Below are positions 10,919-19,728 of a DNA stretch of 64,000 nucleotides, in pieces. How positions within the stretch are numbered: the stretch's first letter is position 1; every line of letters starts with the position of its first letter. Source of the stretch: Leptospira sp. WS39.C2 (GTDB lineage Bacteria; Spirochaetota; Leptospiria; Leptospirales; Leptospiraceae). Below the pieces are notes generated by a model. The model saw nothing but the letters and a program-made list of their open reading frames with translations, had not been told where the DNA came from and made no database searches. The DNA lies in assembly GCF_040833965.1 (NCBI RefSeq), contig NZ_CP162142.1, positions 1 to 64,000 on the forward strand, given 5' to 3'. The translations under genes were made by a program, and so were the position numbers.

Positions 10919-12496
10919 ATGTCTCGATTCCTGTCTTTGCAAGTTATTGCATCATTGCTTATTTTTTTTGCGTTCTTCCCAAAAAATATTTATGCGAAAG
11001 AAATTTCTATTCTACCAGCTTATATTTCGGGAGAAGTACCACCAGTTCTTGGGACCAAACGAGAAGCAGGTTTTGAATTGTCCCGTCTTTCACGACATTA
11101 TCTCAAAAGAAATTTTTTTACTGAAATTACAGATCCTAAATTAATCGAAAATTATTTAAATGAAACGGAATGGAATGAGGAAGCAGACTTAAAAGATCAG
11201 GATTTTAACCAATACTGTACTGAATGGGATTCACATTTTGTAGTCCAAGATCAAATTGATTTTGGAAATCCAATTCTTGTTAAAACAGTAATTTACAATT
11301 GTAAGAACTTATCGAAACAAACCATCCAATCGAAGTTAATTTCTAATTTTGTGATGGCGTATGAAAAACATAACGAAAAAAGTTTTCGATTTTTACCTCC
11401 TCGTTACTATGAGAAAAAAAGTAAAAACCCGGTATATTATGAAATCAATTTATTCATCGATGTCCATTCTTCTTACGCCTATTATAAAAAAGACATAGTG
11501 AAAAGTTTAAACTCGATGTATGACCAAGATGGTTTGTACTTAGGTGTTACATTAGTCAAAAAAGATAAAACTCTTACCATACCTCCAACAAAAGAACATA
11601 CTGAAATTAAGAAAATTATGGAAGAAACAGGATGGCAAGGATCAAACCAATCTGAATCCGTTTTAGGAGCATTACAAAGTTTAAAAGGTAAATTCTCGTC
11701 AGGCAAAAAAGATTCACGAAAATTATTTTTATTACTCTCGTCCAGTGTAAAAGACAAATCTGGTTCAATCATGATGGCTCTCAATGATCTGAGGCATATG
11801 GAAATTGAACCTATTATATTAATCCCAAATCATTCAGATTTGTCTACAATCAGGGAATTACAGAGGATAGGCAAAGCGAGTAATTCAAGAGTTGTTGGTA
11901 TTACGGATTACCAAAAAATTGGAACACAAGATGGATATGAATATTTATATTTAAACCAATTTAATGTTTATTCATCACAAGAAGAGTTACAGTTTCCTTT
12001 CCAATGGAATCAGAATAACTTAAAAAAATTTGATGCATCACTTGTAAGGGCAGCTGTGGATGTTGTTTCACCTTACAATCTTTATATGGCCTATGAAAAA
12101 ATCTCAGAAAAAAGAGTTTTGGAAAAAGAAGAAATTAAAACAGATTTAGAATCTATTTTGAGGTCCGAATCTAACTCAGAATTGCTAGAAAAAGATAGAT
12201 TTCAAACCGTTTTAGTGGAATCAAAAGGGGAAGGCATTTGGATCCGATTACCCTATGACATACAAGTAACTAAAGGAAAAGAATATCTAATCCAAACAAC
12301 ATTTGTATTAGATCCTTTATCCACTTGGGGAATTAAAAATGTACCAGCAGAAACAAATTTACTCAAAACTAATTATACGTATCCTAAAACGTTAATGGTC
12401 AAACCATCTCAGGCTAAAAAATTTTTAGATGTAAATAAAATTCGGGAATTTAATGGATATTTACAAGGAACAGTGAGTGTCATTAAAAAGAAGTAA
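10919..12496 (+). CDS. Exported protein with degenerate VWA-like domain, function unknown
   Basis: I do not recognise a named gene. The 525-residue protein begins with a clear signal peptide (residues 1-26, cleavage near I-Y-A-K) and is therefore periplasmic or outer-membrane associated. Around residues 172-320 it resembles a von Willebrand A domain: a hydrophobic strand ending in D181-V-H-S-S185 at the MIDAS position (DxHSS instead of DxSxS), a later strand KLFLLLSSSVKD, and helices between them. The last third has beta-rich segments. It overlaps the next gene by 20 bases, so the two are cotranscribed. Metal binding is doubtful because the MIDAS motif is altered. Confidence 0.7.
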   Translation: MSRFLSLQVIASLLIFFAFFPKNIYAKEISILPAYISGEVPPVLGTKREAGFELSRLSRHYLKRNFFTEITDPKLIENYLNETEWNEEADLKDQDFNQYCTEWDSHFVVQDQIDFGNPILVKTVIYNCKNLSKQTIQSKLISNFVMAYEKHNEKSFRFLPPRYYEKKSKNPVYYEINLFIDVHSSYAYYKKDIVKSLNSMYDQDGLYLGVTLVKKDKTLTIPPTKEHTEIKKIMEETGWQGSNQSESVLGALQSLKGKFSSGKKDSRKLFLLLSSSVKDKSGSIMMALNDLRHMEIEPIILIPNHSDLSTIRELQRIGKASNSRVVGITDYQKIGTQDGYEYLYLNQFNVYSSQEELQFPFQWNQNNLKKFDASLVRAAVDVVSPYNLYMAYEKISEKRVLEKEEIKTDLESILRSESNSELLEKDRFQTVLVESKGEGIWIRLPYDIQVTKGKEYLIQTTFVLDPLSTWGIKNVPAETNLLKTNYTYPKTLMVKPSQAKKFLDVNKIREFNGYLQGTVSVIKKK

Positions 12497-13364
12497 ATTC
12501 AATTCCGATTGGATAACCAAAGGATCAGACATTGAAAAAATAAAAAACCAGTGGTTAGAAATTTCTAACTCATCGTTACCCATCCTGATCATTGGTGATA
12601 GAGGAGTTGGAAAATCATTTTGGATTCAAAAAAGTTTAGAAAAAAGGAATATATCAGAAACATCTATCATACGCATTGATTTTTCCTTTTTTCAATCGTT
12701 TGATGAAAAATTAGACAAAATTAAAACTCAGAAACAAAGTGTAACAGTCGTATTGGATTGGTTATCAAAAGCAAAAAAAGAAGAAATTATTTTGCTCCAG
12801 CAATGGTGGAAAACGGAAAAGTATAATGATAAATCGAAGATTTATTTATACTGGGAAATCCATTCCGAAGAAATAGAGTTATTCAATCAAAAGAACATAT
12901 ATGCAGATTTTTATGATCAATTAAAATCTTTTCGTTTTGAATTACCTAGTTTAAAAAAAAGAATCTCTGAATTACCATTATTTGTTCATACATTTCTAGA
13001 AGAAGCTAATCTCAATTTAAACAAAAAGATTTCATCATTGGAGGAAGAATTTTATACTTTTTTTAAGAATAAAGTTTTTCAGCAAAATTATTCAGAATTA
13101 AAAGATATTATATTTGCATTGGTTGGTTTTTCAACAGGCAAACATTTACAATGGAAACAAATTCCTTCTCATTTTTTTGAAAATTCATTGTCTGAATTAA
13201 ACGTCCAACCAGGTATTAGTTTAGAACTATATGAAAAAGAAATAATCAAAACAAACTTACTCTATACTAATGGAAATCGAGAGAAAGCTGCAAAACTGTT
13301 AGGAATTTCTGAAAGAAATTTATATCGTAAGATACACGAATTTCATTTGGAAGATTTATCATGA
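12477..13364 (+). CDS. P-loop protein with C-terminal Fis-type HTH (reduced NtrC-like regulator)
   Basis: The 295-residue protein starts at GTG with AAGGAA six bases upstream, inside the end of the previous gene. It has a P-loop G40-D-R-G-V-G-K-S47 and a Walker B-like strand S-V-T-V-V-L-D-W. The last 35 residues form a Fis-type helix-turn-helix (NREKAAKLLGISERNLYRKI), as at the end of sigma-54 activators. The GAFTGA loop that contacts sigma-54 is absent and the ATPase core is short, so it is probably not a standard sigma-54 activator. It may be a DNA-binding partner or regulator linked to the exported VWA-like protein encoded before it. The 3' end overlaps holA on the other strand. Confidence 0.65.
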   Translation: MSLKRSKFNSDWITKGSDIEKIKNQWLEISNSSLPILIIGDRGVGKSFWIQKSLEKRNISETSIIRIDFSFFQSFDEKLDKIKTQKQSVTVVLDWLSKAKKEEIILLQQWWKTEKYNDKSKIYLYWEIHSEEIELFNQKNIYADFYDQLKSFRFELPSLKKRISELPLFVHTFLEEANLNLNKKISSLEEEFYTFFKNKVFQQNYSELKDIIFALVGFSTGKHLQWKQIPSHFFENSLSELNVQPGISLELYEKEIIKTNLLYTNGNREKAAKLLGISERNLYRKIHEFHLEDLS

Positions 13365-14452
13365 AGTAGGGAAAATAAATACATAATCTTTTGTATAAAA
13401 TAGTTTTTGCCTTCTTCATCACGAAGTCCTGATTTAAACTTTATATTCATTTCTATGACCTGTTCATAAAAAAGATCTAGAATTTTATCAGTAAAATTTG
13501 CAGAATCACTCACAAGTTGGCGTCGTACAAAATTTTTCCTCGCTTCTGAAAAACTCGATGTCTTTAAAAGTTCATCCATAATTGGAATGGGAACTTCTCC
13601 ATTATGCCTGGAACGAATTACTTTAATTTTTCGAATTTCATCAAGTTTATAAGTAAGTCTTGTTAAAAAGTTTAGTATTTCAGAATTTTGATCACCGAAC
13701 TTCGTAAATTCTTTAAAAAAATCAACTTTTCGTTTTTGGATGAGAGATTCTACCAATACATTTGTATTTAACTCATTTTGGCTGAATAAAACAGAATTTA
13801 CATCATCGAGAGTAAATTTAGAACGATGAAGGTATTGTTTTAATTTTTTTACACTTTTGATATAAGCTCCCACATTAGCTGGGATTCGATGGATGAATTC
13901 GTCCATTGCATTTTGTTCAAAATGAACTTGTTCTTGGTCACATACTTCCTTAAAAATTTTTGGATAATCGTTTGGATAAAGAATTTTGGTTTTAAAAAAA
14001 CTAAGTGTACCTTGGAACAAATCGATTAATGTTTTTGGAACATCTTTCCCATCAAAATGAATCAATGTATAAATTTCATCGGACACAGATGTTATATTTT
14101 TTCGAAAACCCGAGGCAAAATCTTTCCATTCGTTTGTTGCCTTGGGATCTAGAATCGGTTTGAATAAGGCTGTTGCATTTTTGATAATGATGAGTTTTCT
14201 CGGATAAAACATGTCGGGCGTAAAAAGTTCCGCAAACAATTTCGCTTGTTCTCCTGATTCTGAAACGATCAGAATTACCTCAAAATCCCCCAATGTTTTT
14301 TGCAGTGTTTCACGGTAATGGTCCACGATGAGTTCAAATTCATAAGAATCTTCCCCGGAATAAGCGAAGAACTGTGGAATTTGAGCGCCGGGAGTTTTAA
14401 AAAGTTGGAAAAGTGAGTTATATTCCCTTGCTTGCGATTTTTTTGTTTCCAT
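13343..14452 (-). CDS. holA: DNA polymerase III delta subunit, clamp-loader
   Basis: The 369-residue protein matches the HolA family in length and pattern. It has a degenerate AAA+ N-terminal part with F-A-Y-S-G-E-D-S-Y near residue 30, then strand-helix segments with FYPRKLIIIKNA near 120. A middle helical domain has I-P-A-N-V-G-A-Y-I, similar to the delta N-x-G-x-L segment, and a C-terminal collar domain has the Y-K-L-D-E-I-R-K helix. Delta opens the beta clamp, so it works with the dnaN product of this window. The 3' end overlaps the convergent Fis-HTH gene by 22 bases. Sequence identity in this family is low, so the call rests on overall pattern. Confidence 0.78.
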   Translation of the reverse strand: METKKSQAREYNSLFQLFKTPGAQIPQFFAYSGEDSYEFELIVDHYRETLQKTLGDFEVILIVSESGEQAKLFAELFTPDMFYPRKLIIIKNATALFKPILDPKATNEWKDFASGFRKNITSVSDEIYTLIHFDGKDVPKTLIDLFQGTLSFFKTKILYPNDYPKIFKEVCDQEQVHFEQNAMDEFIHRIPANVGAYIKSVKKLKQYLHRSKFTLDDVNSVLFSQNELNTNVLVESLIQKRKVDFFKEFTKFGDQNSEILNFLTRLTYKLDEIRKIKVIRSRHNGEVPIPIMDELLKTSSFSEARKNFVRRQLVSDSANFTDKILDLFYEQVIEMNIKFKSGLRDEEGKNYFIQKIMYLFSLLHDKSSK

Positions 14453-14503
14453 TTTCTTGAATCTGGTCTAATCTAACGACTGGACTGAGGCGATAATCAT
14501 AGT

Positions 14504-14734
14504 ATGGAAATCTCAAGTAATGTGGCAAGAGTTTCAGGATTAGGAGAGCCGTATATGTATGTTTCTCCAACATACAATACCCAAGCTGTCGAACAGGTGG
14601 AAGCGATCCAATCACGTTCCTACCAACCTAAATTCCCAAGTAGCGAGACCAAATCGCAAGCCCAAGAAATACAAACCACTCCAGAAGCAAAAGCATCTTA
14701 CAAACCTGGAAACTTAGTCAACCTTTACGCGTAA
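14504..14734 (+). CDS. Small hypothetical protein, 76 aa
   Basis: I do not recognise this 76-residue protein. It is polar and rich in Ser, Gln, Glu and Pro, with no signal peptide or membrane segment, and looks intrinsically disordered. The frame starts at ATG, diverges from holA, and ends 17 bases inside the convergent maf 3' end. No strong ribosome-binding site is visible. Coding is plausible because neither neighbour covers the region and the frame fills the gap between them, but it remains unproven. Confidence 0.5.
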   Translation: MEISSNVARVSGLGEPYMYVSPTYNTQAVEQVEAIQSRSYQPKFPSSETKSQAQEIQTTPEAKASYKPGNLVNLYA

Positions 14735-15293
14735 TTCTTTCCTCCCATGAACGAATCCAAAGTTCATGGTGAGAAAAAAAGCTACGTAATGGAAATCCCA
14801 TTACATTTGTATATGATCCCTTCCACTCTTTCACTGGACCAATAGGATCTTGGATTCCATAGGATCCGGCCTTATCCAAGGGTTGGCACCTTGTGATGTA
14901 ATCTTTGATTTTTTGGTCGTTCCAATTGTGAAATTGGATCTGTGTTTCCTCATAAAAGTATTCAATTCCATCTAAATGTTTGATTGCAGCGCCTGAATAT
15001 ACTGAATGGATGTTTCCAGTTAGAATTTTCAAAATACGAAATGCATCCAATTCATCAATTGGTTTGTGGAAAATTTGGTGATTAAAAACTACTATAGTAT
15101 CCGCAGCCAAATAAACATTGTTTGGTTCAAAATTCTTTCCTAGTTTGGAGTGAACCATTCGGTCTAAATAATCGAGAGGTGCTTCCTTTTCCAATTGGGA
15201 TTCATCAATATGTTCAGGTTGGATGTGAAATATAAAACCTAAATCAGAAAGGATTTGTTTTCTACGGGGTGATGCTGATTTTAATACAAACAA
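14718..15293 (-). CDS. maf: Maf-family nucleotide pyrophosphatase
   Basis: Maf proteins hydrolyse non-canonical or modified nucleoside triphosphates, for example dTTP/UTP or modified pyrimidines. The 191-residue protein has the N-terminal S-A-S-P-R-R-K-Q-I-L motif at residues 6-15. It also has the E-K-E-A-P region, the conserved A-A-D-T-I-V motif near 63-68, a K-P-I-D-E-L-D-A segment, and the Y-G-I-Q-D-P motif near the end. Length is normal. It is on the minus strand, convergent with the small hypothetical gene and divergent from a short lipoprotein gene. Confidence 0.9.
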   Translation of the reverse strand: MFVLKSASPRRKQILSDLGFIFHIQPEHIDESQLEKEAPLDYLDRMVHSKLGKNFEPNNVYLAADTIVVFNHQIFHKPIDELDAFRILKILTGNIHSVYSGAAIKHLDGIEYFYEETQIQFHNWNDQKIKDYITRCQPLDKAGSYGIQDPIGPVKEWKGSYTNVMGFPLRSFFSHHELWIRSWEERITRKG

Positions 15294-15332
15294 ATTCTTG
15301 CTATTCCTTACGGGATATTGTTTTCTTTGTAC

Positions 15333-15575
15333 ATGGTGAGTCCAAGATTTTTTACGATTCTTTTATGGGCATTTGTTTTAATAGTCGGTTGCAAAAGAGG
15401 GTATTCAGAGGATATCCAGGATTGTAATCCTATAGCAGACTATTATGAAAAGGGAACCCATTACATTCGAAGAGATTTAGTAAAAGATGATAATACCCTA
15501 GATTATAAAAAAATATTGGAAGATACAAAACCGCAAGCTAGCGAGTGTTATCCTTCCAATCATGAGGTAAAATGA
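15333..15575 (+). CDS. Small lipoprotein, function unknown
   Basis: From the ATG at 15333 this is an 80-residue protein with a signal peptide and lipobox L-I-V-G-C near residue 19. The short mature part is charged, with two further cysteines (DCNP and SECY). A TTG five codons upstream (15318) is in frame but adds nothing useful to the signal. The stop overlaps the SDR start by four bases (ATGA), indicating coupling. No family is recognised. The protein is probably anchored in a membrane by its lipid. Confidence 0.65.
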   Translation: MVSPRFFTILLWAFVLIVGCKRGYSEDIQDCNPIADYYEKGTHYIRRDLVKDDNTLDYKKILEDTKPQASECYPSNHEVK

Positions 15576-16309
15576 GTTTATTTGATGTAAAAGGAAAAAC
15601 GATTTTAATCACCGGAGCAAGTCGTGGTATCGGAAAAACTTTAGCTCTTGGTTTCCGTGATGCAGGCGCTATTGTATATGGAGCAGGTTCAAAACCAGAA
15701 TCAATCCATTGGATGGAAAAAGAAGGAATTCATGGTGTTGTTTTGGACGTAAGAAGTGAAGGATCCGCTTATGAAGTCATTGGGCAAATCAAAGCGAAAC
15801 ACGGCCGATTAGATACTCTCATCAATAATGCTGGAATTGCCACAAACACTCCTGCCTCAGGATTCAAGGAAGATGAATTACAAAATATAGTACAAACAAA
15901 TTATATTGGTGTATTTAGAAACTGCCAGGCATATTACAAACATCATAAAAAAGAAGGTGGGAATATTATCAATGTTGCTTCCGTTCTAGGTATGGTGGGA
16001 AGTAAGCTAGCATCTGTATATTCTGGAACTAAGGGTGCAGTCATTACTTTATCAAAAGCTCTTGCAATCGAATGGTGTAACAATGGTTATCGCGTAAACG
16101 TAATTTGCCCTGGTCTTATTGATACTGATATGACAGACATGATCAAAGACAAAGAATTTATTATGAAACAAGTATTAGCTGGAATTCCTATGGGAAAACT
16201 TGGGAAACCAGAAGATATATTAGGTGCGGCAATATATTTAGCGTCTGAATCTTCTTCTTATATGACTGGCCAATGTATTGTTTTAGATGGTGGATTGACC
16301 GCTCAATAG
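15572..16309 (+). CDS. Short-chain dehydrogenase/reductase
   Basis: This is a classical SDR of 245 residues. The NAD(P)-binding motif T-G-A-S-R-G-I-G is at residues 14-21, N-N-A-G at 85-88, the catalytic Ser at about 137, and Y150-S-G-T-K154 as the active-site pair. The C-terminal part has the usual CPGLIDTDM and VLDGG motifs. It resembles FabG-type or gluconate/3-ketoacyl reductases, but the substrate cannot be told from sequence. It overlaps the small lipoprotein gene by four bases and precedes the YrdC-like gene by 11, forming a likely operon. Confidence 0.88.
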   Translation: MSLFDVKGKTILITGASRGIGKTLALGFRDAGAIVYGAGSKPESIHWMEKEGIHGVVLDVRSEGSAYEVIGQIKAKHGRLDTLINNAGIATNTPASGFKEDELQNIVQTNYIGVFRNCQAYYKHHKKEGGNIINVASVLGMVGSKLASVYSGTKGAVITLSKALAIEWCNNGYRVNVICPGLIDTDMTDMIKDKEFIMKQVLAGIPMGKLGKPEDILGAAIYLASESSSYMTGQCIVLDGGLTAQ

Positions 16310-16320
16310 AGGATACATAT

Positions 16321-16953
16321 ATGATAATTTACCTCCATCCAGACAATCCCGAAATACGAAAACTAAAACAAATTTCGGAACGGTTGAAGGATGGAGCCAT
16401 TTATATTTTTCCTACTGATACAGTGTATGCAATTGTTGCGGATGCTCATTCGAAAACAGCGGTTGAAAAAATCTATTCGATTAAAAAATTACCGAAAGAT
16501 AAGCCACTTTCACTTTTATGCAAAGATATTTCTATGGCCTCCCATTTTATTGAATATCTTCCAAATTCGGCTTATCGGTTTATGAAACGTGTAACCCCGG
16601 GACCCTATACTTTTGTGTTAAAAGCAAATAAAAATTTGCCAAAACCATCAATTGCCCATCATAAGAATAAACAAATTGGAATCAGAATACCAGATCATAT
16701 TTATCTAAGAGAATTATTAAATATTCACGATTCTCCCTTAACTTCTACTTCCGCTTTCAGTAATGATGAATTCATTATTGATATCGATGATTTAGATTCT
16801 ATCTACGGTCATCTTGTCGATGGCATTATTGATGGTGGTATTGTAAAAACAGAATTATCTACGATGATTCAAATTAATGACGATTCCATTGAATTAATTC
16901 GGGCAGGAAAAGGGTACGAACTTGTTCAATATGATATAGAAAATTTAGAATGA
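16321..16953 (+). CDS. YrdC/Sua5/YciO-family threonylcarbamoyl-AMP synthase-like protein
   Basis: The ATG at 16321 is preceded by AGAGGATA and gives a 210-residue protein; a longer frame from 16273 would overlap the SDR and adds non-family residues. The YrdC fold is shown by I-F-P-T-D-T-V-Y-A near residue 30, I-K-K-L-P-K-D-K-P-L-S-L near 58-69, TPGPYTFVLKA near 97, and the T-S-T-S-A motif later. YrdC/Sua5 makes threonylcarbamoyl-AMP for the t6A tRNA modification. The S-I-K-K-L-P-K-D-K-P form suggests the YciO-like branch, whose role is less clear. TsaB and TsaE of the same pathway are encoded at 21.9-23.1 kb. Confidence 0.82.
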   Translation: MIIYLHPDNPEIRKLKQISERLKDGAIYIFPTDTVYAIVADAHSKTAVEKIYSIKKLPKDKPLSLLCKDISMASHFIEYLPNSAYRFMKRVTPGPYTFVLKANKNLPKPSIAHHKNKQIGIRIPDHIYLRELLNIHDSPLTSTSAFSNDEFIIDIDDLDSIYGHLVDGIIDGGIVKTELSTMIQINDDSIELIRAGKGYELVQYDIENLE

Positions 16954-18045
16954 ACTAATTCCCATACCTAGAATTTTTTTAATATGCGTTTCAAAATCTA
17001 ACATTCTTTTTTCCTGATGTTTTGGTAATTTCATCAAAATTTCTTTATTCTTATACTTATGAATTGGAATAATTGAATAATTTTTAGGTTCTACCCAGAC
17101 GGTTTCCGTTTCTACATTTGTGATTGTTTTAAATCCTTCTCTCCCTATTTCTAATGTAAAAGACAGAATGATTCCACCATCCGTATACTGTCTGTTTTGT
17201 GCTGATAGGAAATTTCCAAGAGAATAAGCAATAAGTCTTTTTTCATTATTATTGGGATCTTGGTACAAATCTATTTTTTGTACGACATGAGGATGTCCTC
17301 CGATGATGATGTCGGCTCCAGCATTCAATCCTATATTCACCCATTTTGTTTGTGACCAACCAGGTTTTTCTTCATACTCATTTCCATAATGGTACCAAAG
17401 GATAATGAAATGGGCTCCGTTTTCTTTAGCAAAATTGACATCGGAATTGATCTGTTCTTCATTTAAAAGACGAACTATACGGCCATCTCTTACAGGAATT
17501 CCATTTGTGGAATATGTATAATTGTAGATTGCAATTTTAATACCGTTGGTTTCTTGAATAAAATCCTTTCGAAGTTGGTAGTCGGATTCGGATGTATATG
17601 TGCCAATGGGAATCATATCATTTTCAAGAACGGTTCGAATTGTAGTATCAATTCCATAGGAACCCTTATCGGCTGAATGATTATTAGCAGTTGATAGGAT
17701 ATCAAATCCAACTTTTTTCAGACCATTCAAATAACCTAATGGACTTCCAAATTTAGGATAACCTGAATACTCACTTGGATTTTCGGTAATTGTTGTTTCT
17801 AAGTTACCTAATGTTAAATTTGCATTTTGTAAAGAATCTGCAACGTATTCGAAACTTTTATAGGAATCGTAAGACTTAGTCTTAGCATGAAAGTAGGAAG
17901 AAATTTGCGAAGAATGACACATAAGGTCTCCTACAAATTTAATTCGCACTTGCCGAGTTTGTGAGAAATCAGGCAGAGTGTAGCAGGAAAGGAAAGAAAT
18001 TGTGAATATTAAATTGAATGAGAAACTTTTTATCTTATTTGCCAT
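16945..18045 (-). CDS. CapA-family putative metallophosphatase-like lipoprotein
   Basis: The 366-residue protein has a lipoprotein-type signal (I-S-F-L-S-C, Cys 21). The CapA/PgsA-like domain includes K-F-V-G-D-L-M, LGNLETTIT, TANNHSADKG, a W-Y-H-Y-G-N-E-Y motif and I-I-G-G-H-P-H-V-V-Q. CapA relatives occur in poly-gamma-glutamate synthesis loci, but no other capsule genes are here, so the substrate is unknown. The 3' end overlaps the YrdC-like gene. Its 5' end overlaps the divergent phosphodiesterase gene by 44 bases, and there is no later in-frame Met before the lipobox, so the overlap seems real. Confidence 0.82.
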   Translation of the reverse strand: MANKIKSFSFNLIFTISFLSCYTLPDFSQTRQVRIKFVGDLMCHSSQISSYFHAKTKSYDSYKSFEYVADSLQNANLTLGNLETTITENPSEYSGYPKFGSPLGYLNGLKKVGFDILSTANNHSADKGSYGIDTTIRTVLENDMIPIGTYTSESDYQLRKDFIQETNGIKIAIYNYTYSTNGIPVRDGRIVRLLNEEQINSDVNFAKENGAHFIILWYHYGNEYEEKPGWSQTKWVNIGLNAGADIIIGGHPHVVQKIDLYQDPNNNEKRLIAYSLGNFLSAQNRQYTDGGIILSFTLEIGREGFKTITNVETETVWVEPKNYSIIPIHKYKNKEILMKLPKHQEKRMLDFETHIKKILGMGISSF

Positions 18046-19708
18046 TGGAATTTATATGATTCTATCAGGTTGTAAATGGGAGAAAGACTACAAACGCGCA
18101 GCTTTCCTTTCTATGCAACCAGATACGGACTTAATATTAGCACCATATCCTTTTAATATTTTTGATCGGGAAGCAAGGGATGCAATCACTCTTTCGCATT
18201 ATTCAAAAGAAGAAATCAAAAATATATTAGAAGAACATGAACTTTCCTGGGATACTTTGAACGAAGATTGGAAATTGGATTTAGAAGGAGAAAACTTTAC
18301 CAAAGAAGTCAATTATACATCACACTACACTCAATATACATACGATACAGAAATTCCAATTTGGATTTATGGACCTAATTGGTTTCACGAAGGAGTCTAT
18401 TCCGATGAAATATTCCAACAACATATCCCTTCAATTTATGGAAAAATTTTGAACTTTGAATTTAAAAACAAAATCCCATTAAATGATTTTAATAAGATTT
18501 TCAAAGTGAACAATGAAGTACCTGAAATCATTGTCACGATCGTTGTTGACCAAGGTGGTAGACAACTTTACAAAGCTCATAAGGGTGCTTATCCATTTCT
18601 AGAATCACTCAGTTCAAATTCAACTTACTTCAAAAAAGCAAAAGTTGCCCATTTGGAATCGCATACAGCAGTTGGACACATGGCCATTGGTACTGGAACA
18701 TTTCCAAAAGATTCCAGAGTATTCTCAAATGAAATTTATACATACGTTGATGGAAAAGTGAATCATCGTCCAGTTTACCAAGGTAAAAATCAAAGTTTTG
18801 ATTTATATGAACTTAATACTTCTAGTTTTGCCGATGAATGGGACCTTAACCAAAATAATGAACCAGTAATAATTAGTCAATGTTATGCGAATCGAGCGGC
18901 TGTTGGTATGGCTGGACATGGTAAAGAATTTAAACCAAAGGAAATTTCTAAATCGGCAGTTGTTCCGGATGCAGATTTTGTATATTGGCAGGATATAAAA
19001 AATTTATCCTGGGGAACTTATCCTAACGCATTTGGTAAACCAATTGTTGCTGAAAAATATAATTTGTTCCAATTTTACCAAACCAATAAATCTAAAATTA
19101 AAACTCATTTTGAAGTGAATAATCCAATTGAATTTCTATCTAAAATCCATCATTTTCAAGGATCGGAATTCCAAGTTAAAATGGATGGAGCACTGTTTCG
19201 AGATACAATTGAAGAAACTATTCTCAAACAAAACAAACACACTGATGGAAAAACTGATCTAGCTTATTTAACACTCAAAGCAACTGACGCAGTAGGTCAT
19301 TTGTATGGATGGGAAACTAAAGAAGCAAAACAGGTTTTGCAATCTACAGACGAAGAAATCAAAACCATCTTTGAATTTCTAAAAACAAATTATGGTAATA
19401 AATTCATTTTATTGGTAACAGCCGATCATGGAGCGGCTCCAATGCCTGAAATTTCCAATGGATTATTTTTAACACATGAGATGTTTTTTGCCACAGTGAA
19501 TGAATTACTTCCGGAATCAGAACGAAAAAAAGTATCCCTCATTAATTGGGTAACTCATTCCCAATTATCATTAAACAAAGAATTGATGAAACAACACCAA
19601 ATCACTGAAGAAATGGTAATCGAGAAAATTCTTTCAATAGAAGTGAAACAAAGGAAGTTTTTTCGAAAGATTTGGAAACGAAATGAAATACCGAATGTCT
19701 CCTTTTAA
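18002..19708 (+). CDS. Alkaline phosphatase superfamily / nucleotide pyrophosphatase-like lipoprotein
   Basis: This 568-residue protein starts at GTG and has a signal with lipobox I-L-S-G-C (Cys 23). The phosphodiesterase core is marked by I-V-V-D-Q-G-G near residue 182, a nucleophile-type Thr in E-S-H-T-A-V-G-H-M-A, a T-D-A-V-G-H metal motif near 427, and V-T-A-D-H-G-A near 477. These are the metal ligands of the type I phosphodiesterase/alkaline phosphatase superfamily. It is probably membrane-anchored and periplasmic or surface facing. Substrate unknown. It shares a 44-base overlapping divergent start region with the CapA-like gene, so the two may be co-regulated. Confidence 0.82.
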   Translation: MNIKLNEKLFILFAIGIYMILSGCKWEKDYKRAAFLSMQPDTDLILAPYPFNIFDREARDAITLSHYSKEEIKNILEEHELSWDTLNEDWKLDLEGENFTKEVNYTSHYTQYTYDTEIPIWIYGPNWFHEGVYSDEIFQQHIPSIYGKILNFEFKNKIPLNDFNKIFKVNNEVPEIIVTIVVDQGGRQLYKAHKGAYPFLESLSSNSTYFKKAKVAHLESHTAVGHMAIGTGTFPKDSRVFSNEIYTYVDGKVNHRPVYQGKNQSFDLYELNTSSFADEWDLNQNNEPVIISQCYANRAAVGMAGHGKEFKPKEISKSAVVPDADFVYWQDIKNLSWGTYPNAFGKPIVAEKYNLFQFYQTNKSKIKTHFEVNNPIEFLSKIHHFQGSEFQVKMDGALFRDTIEETILKQNKHTDGKTDLAYLTLKATDAVGHLYGWETKEAKQVLQSTDEEIKTIFEFLKTNYGNKFILLVTADHGAAPMPEISNGLFLTHEMFFATVNELLPESERKKVSLINWVTHSQLSLNKELMKQHQITEEMVIEKILSIEVKQRKFFRKIWKRNEIPNVSF

Positions 19709-19728
19709 GATACATTCGGTGTTTAGTT

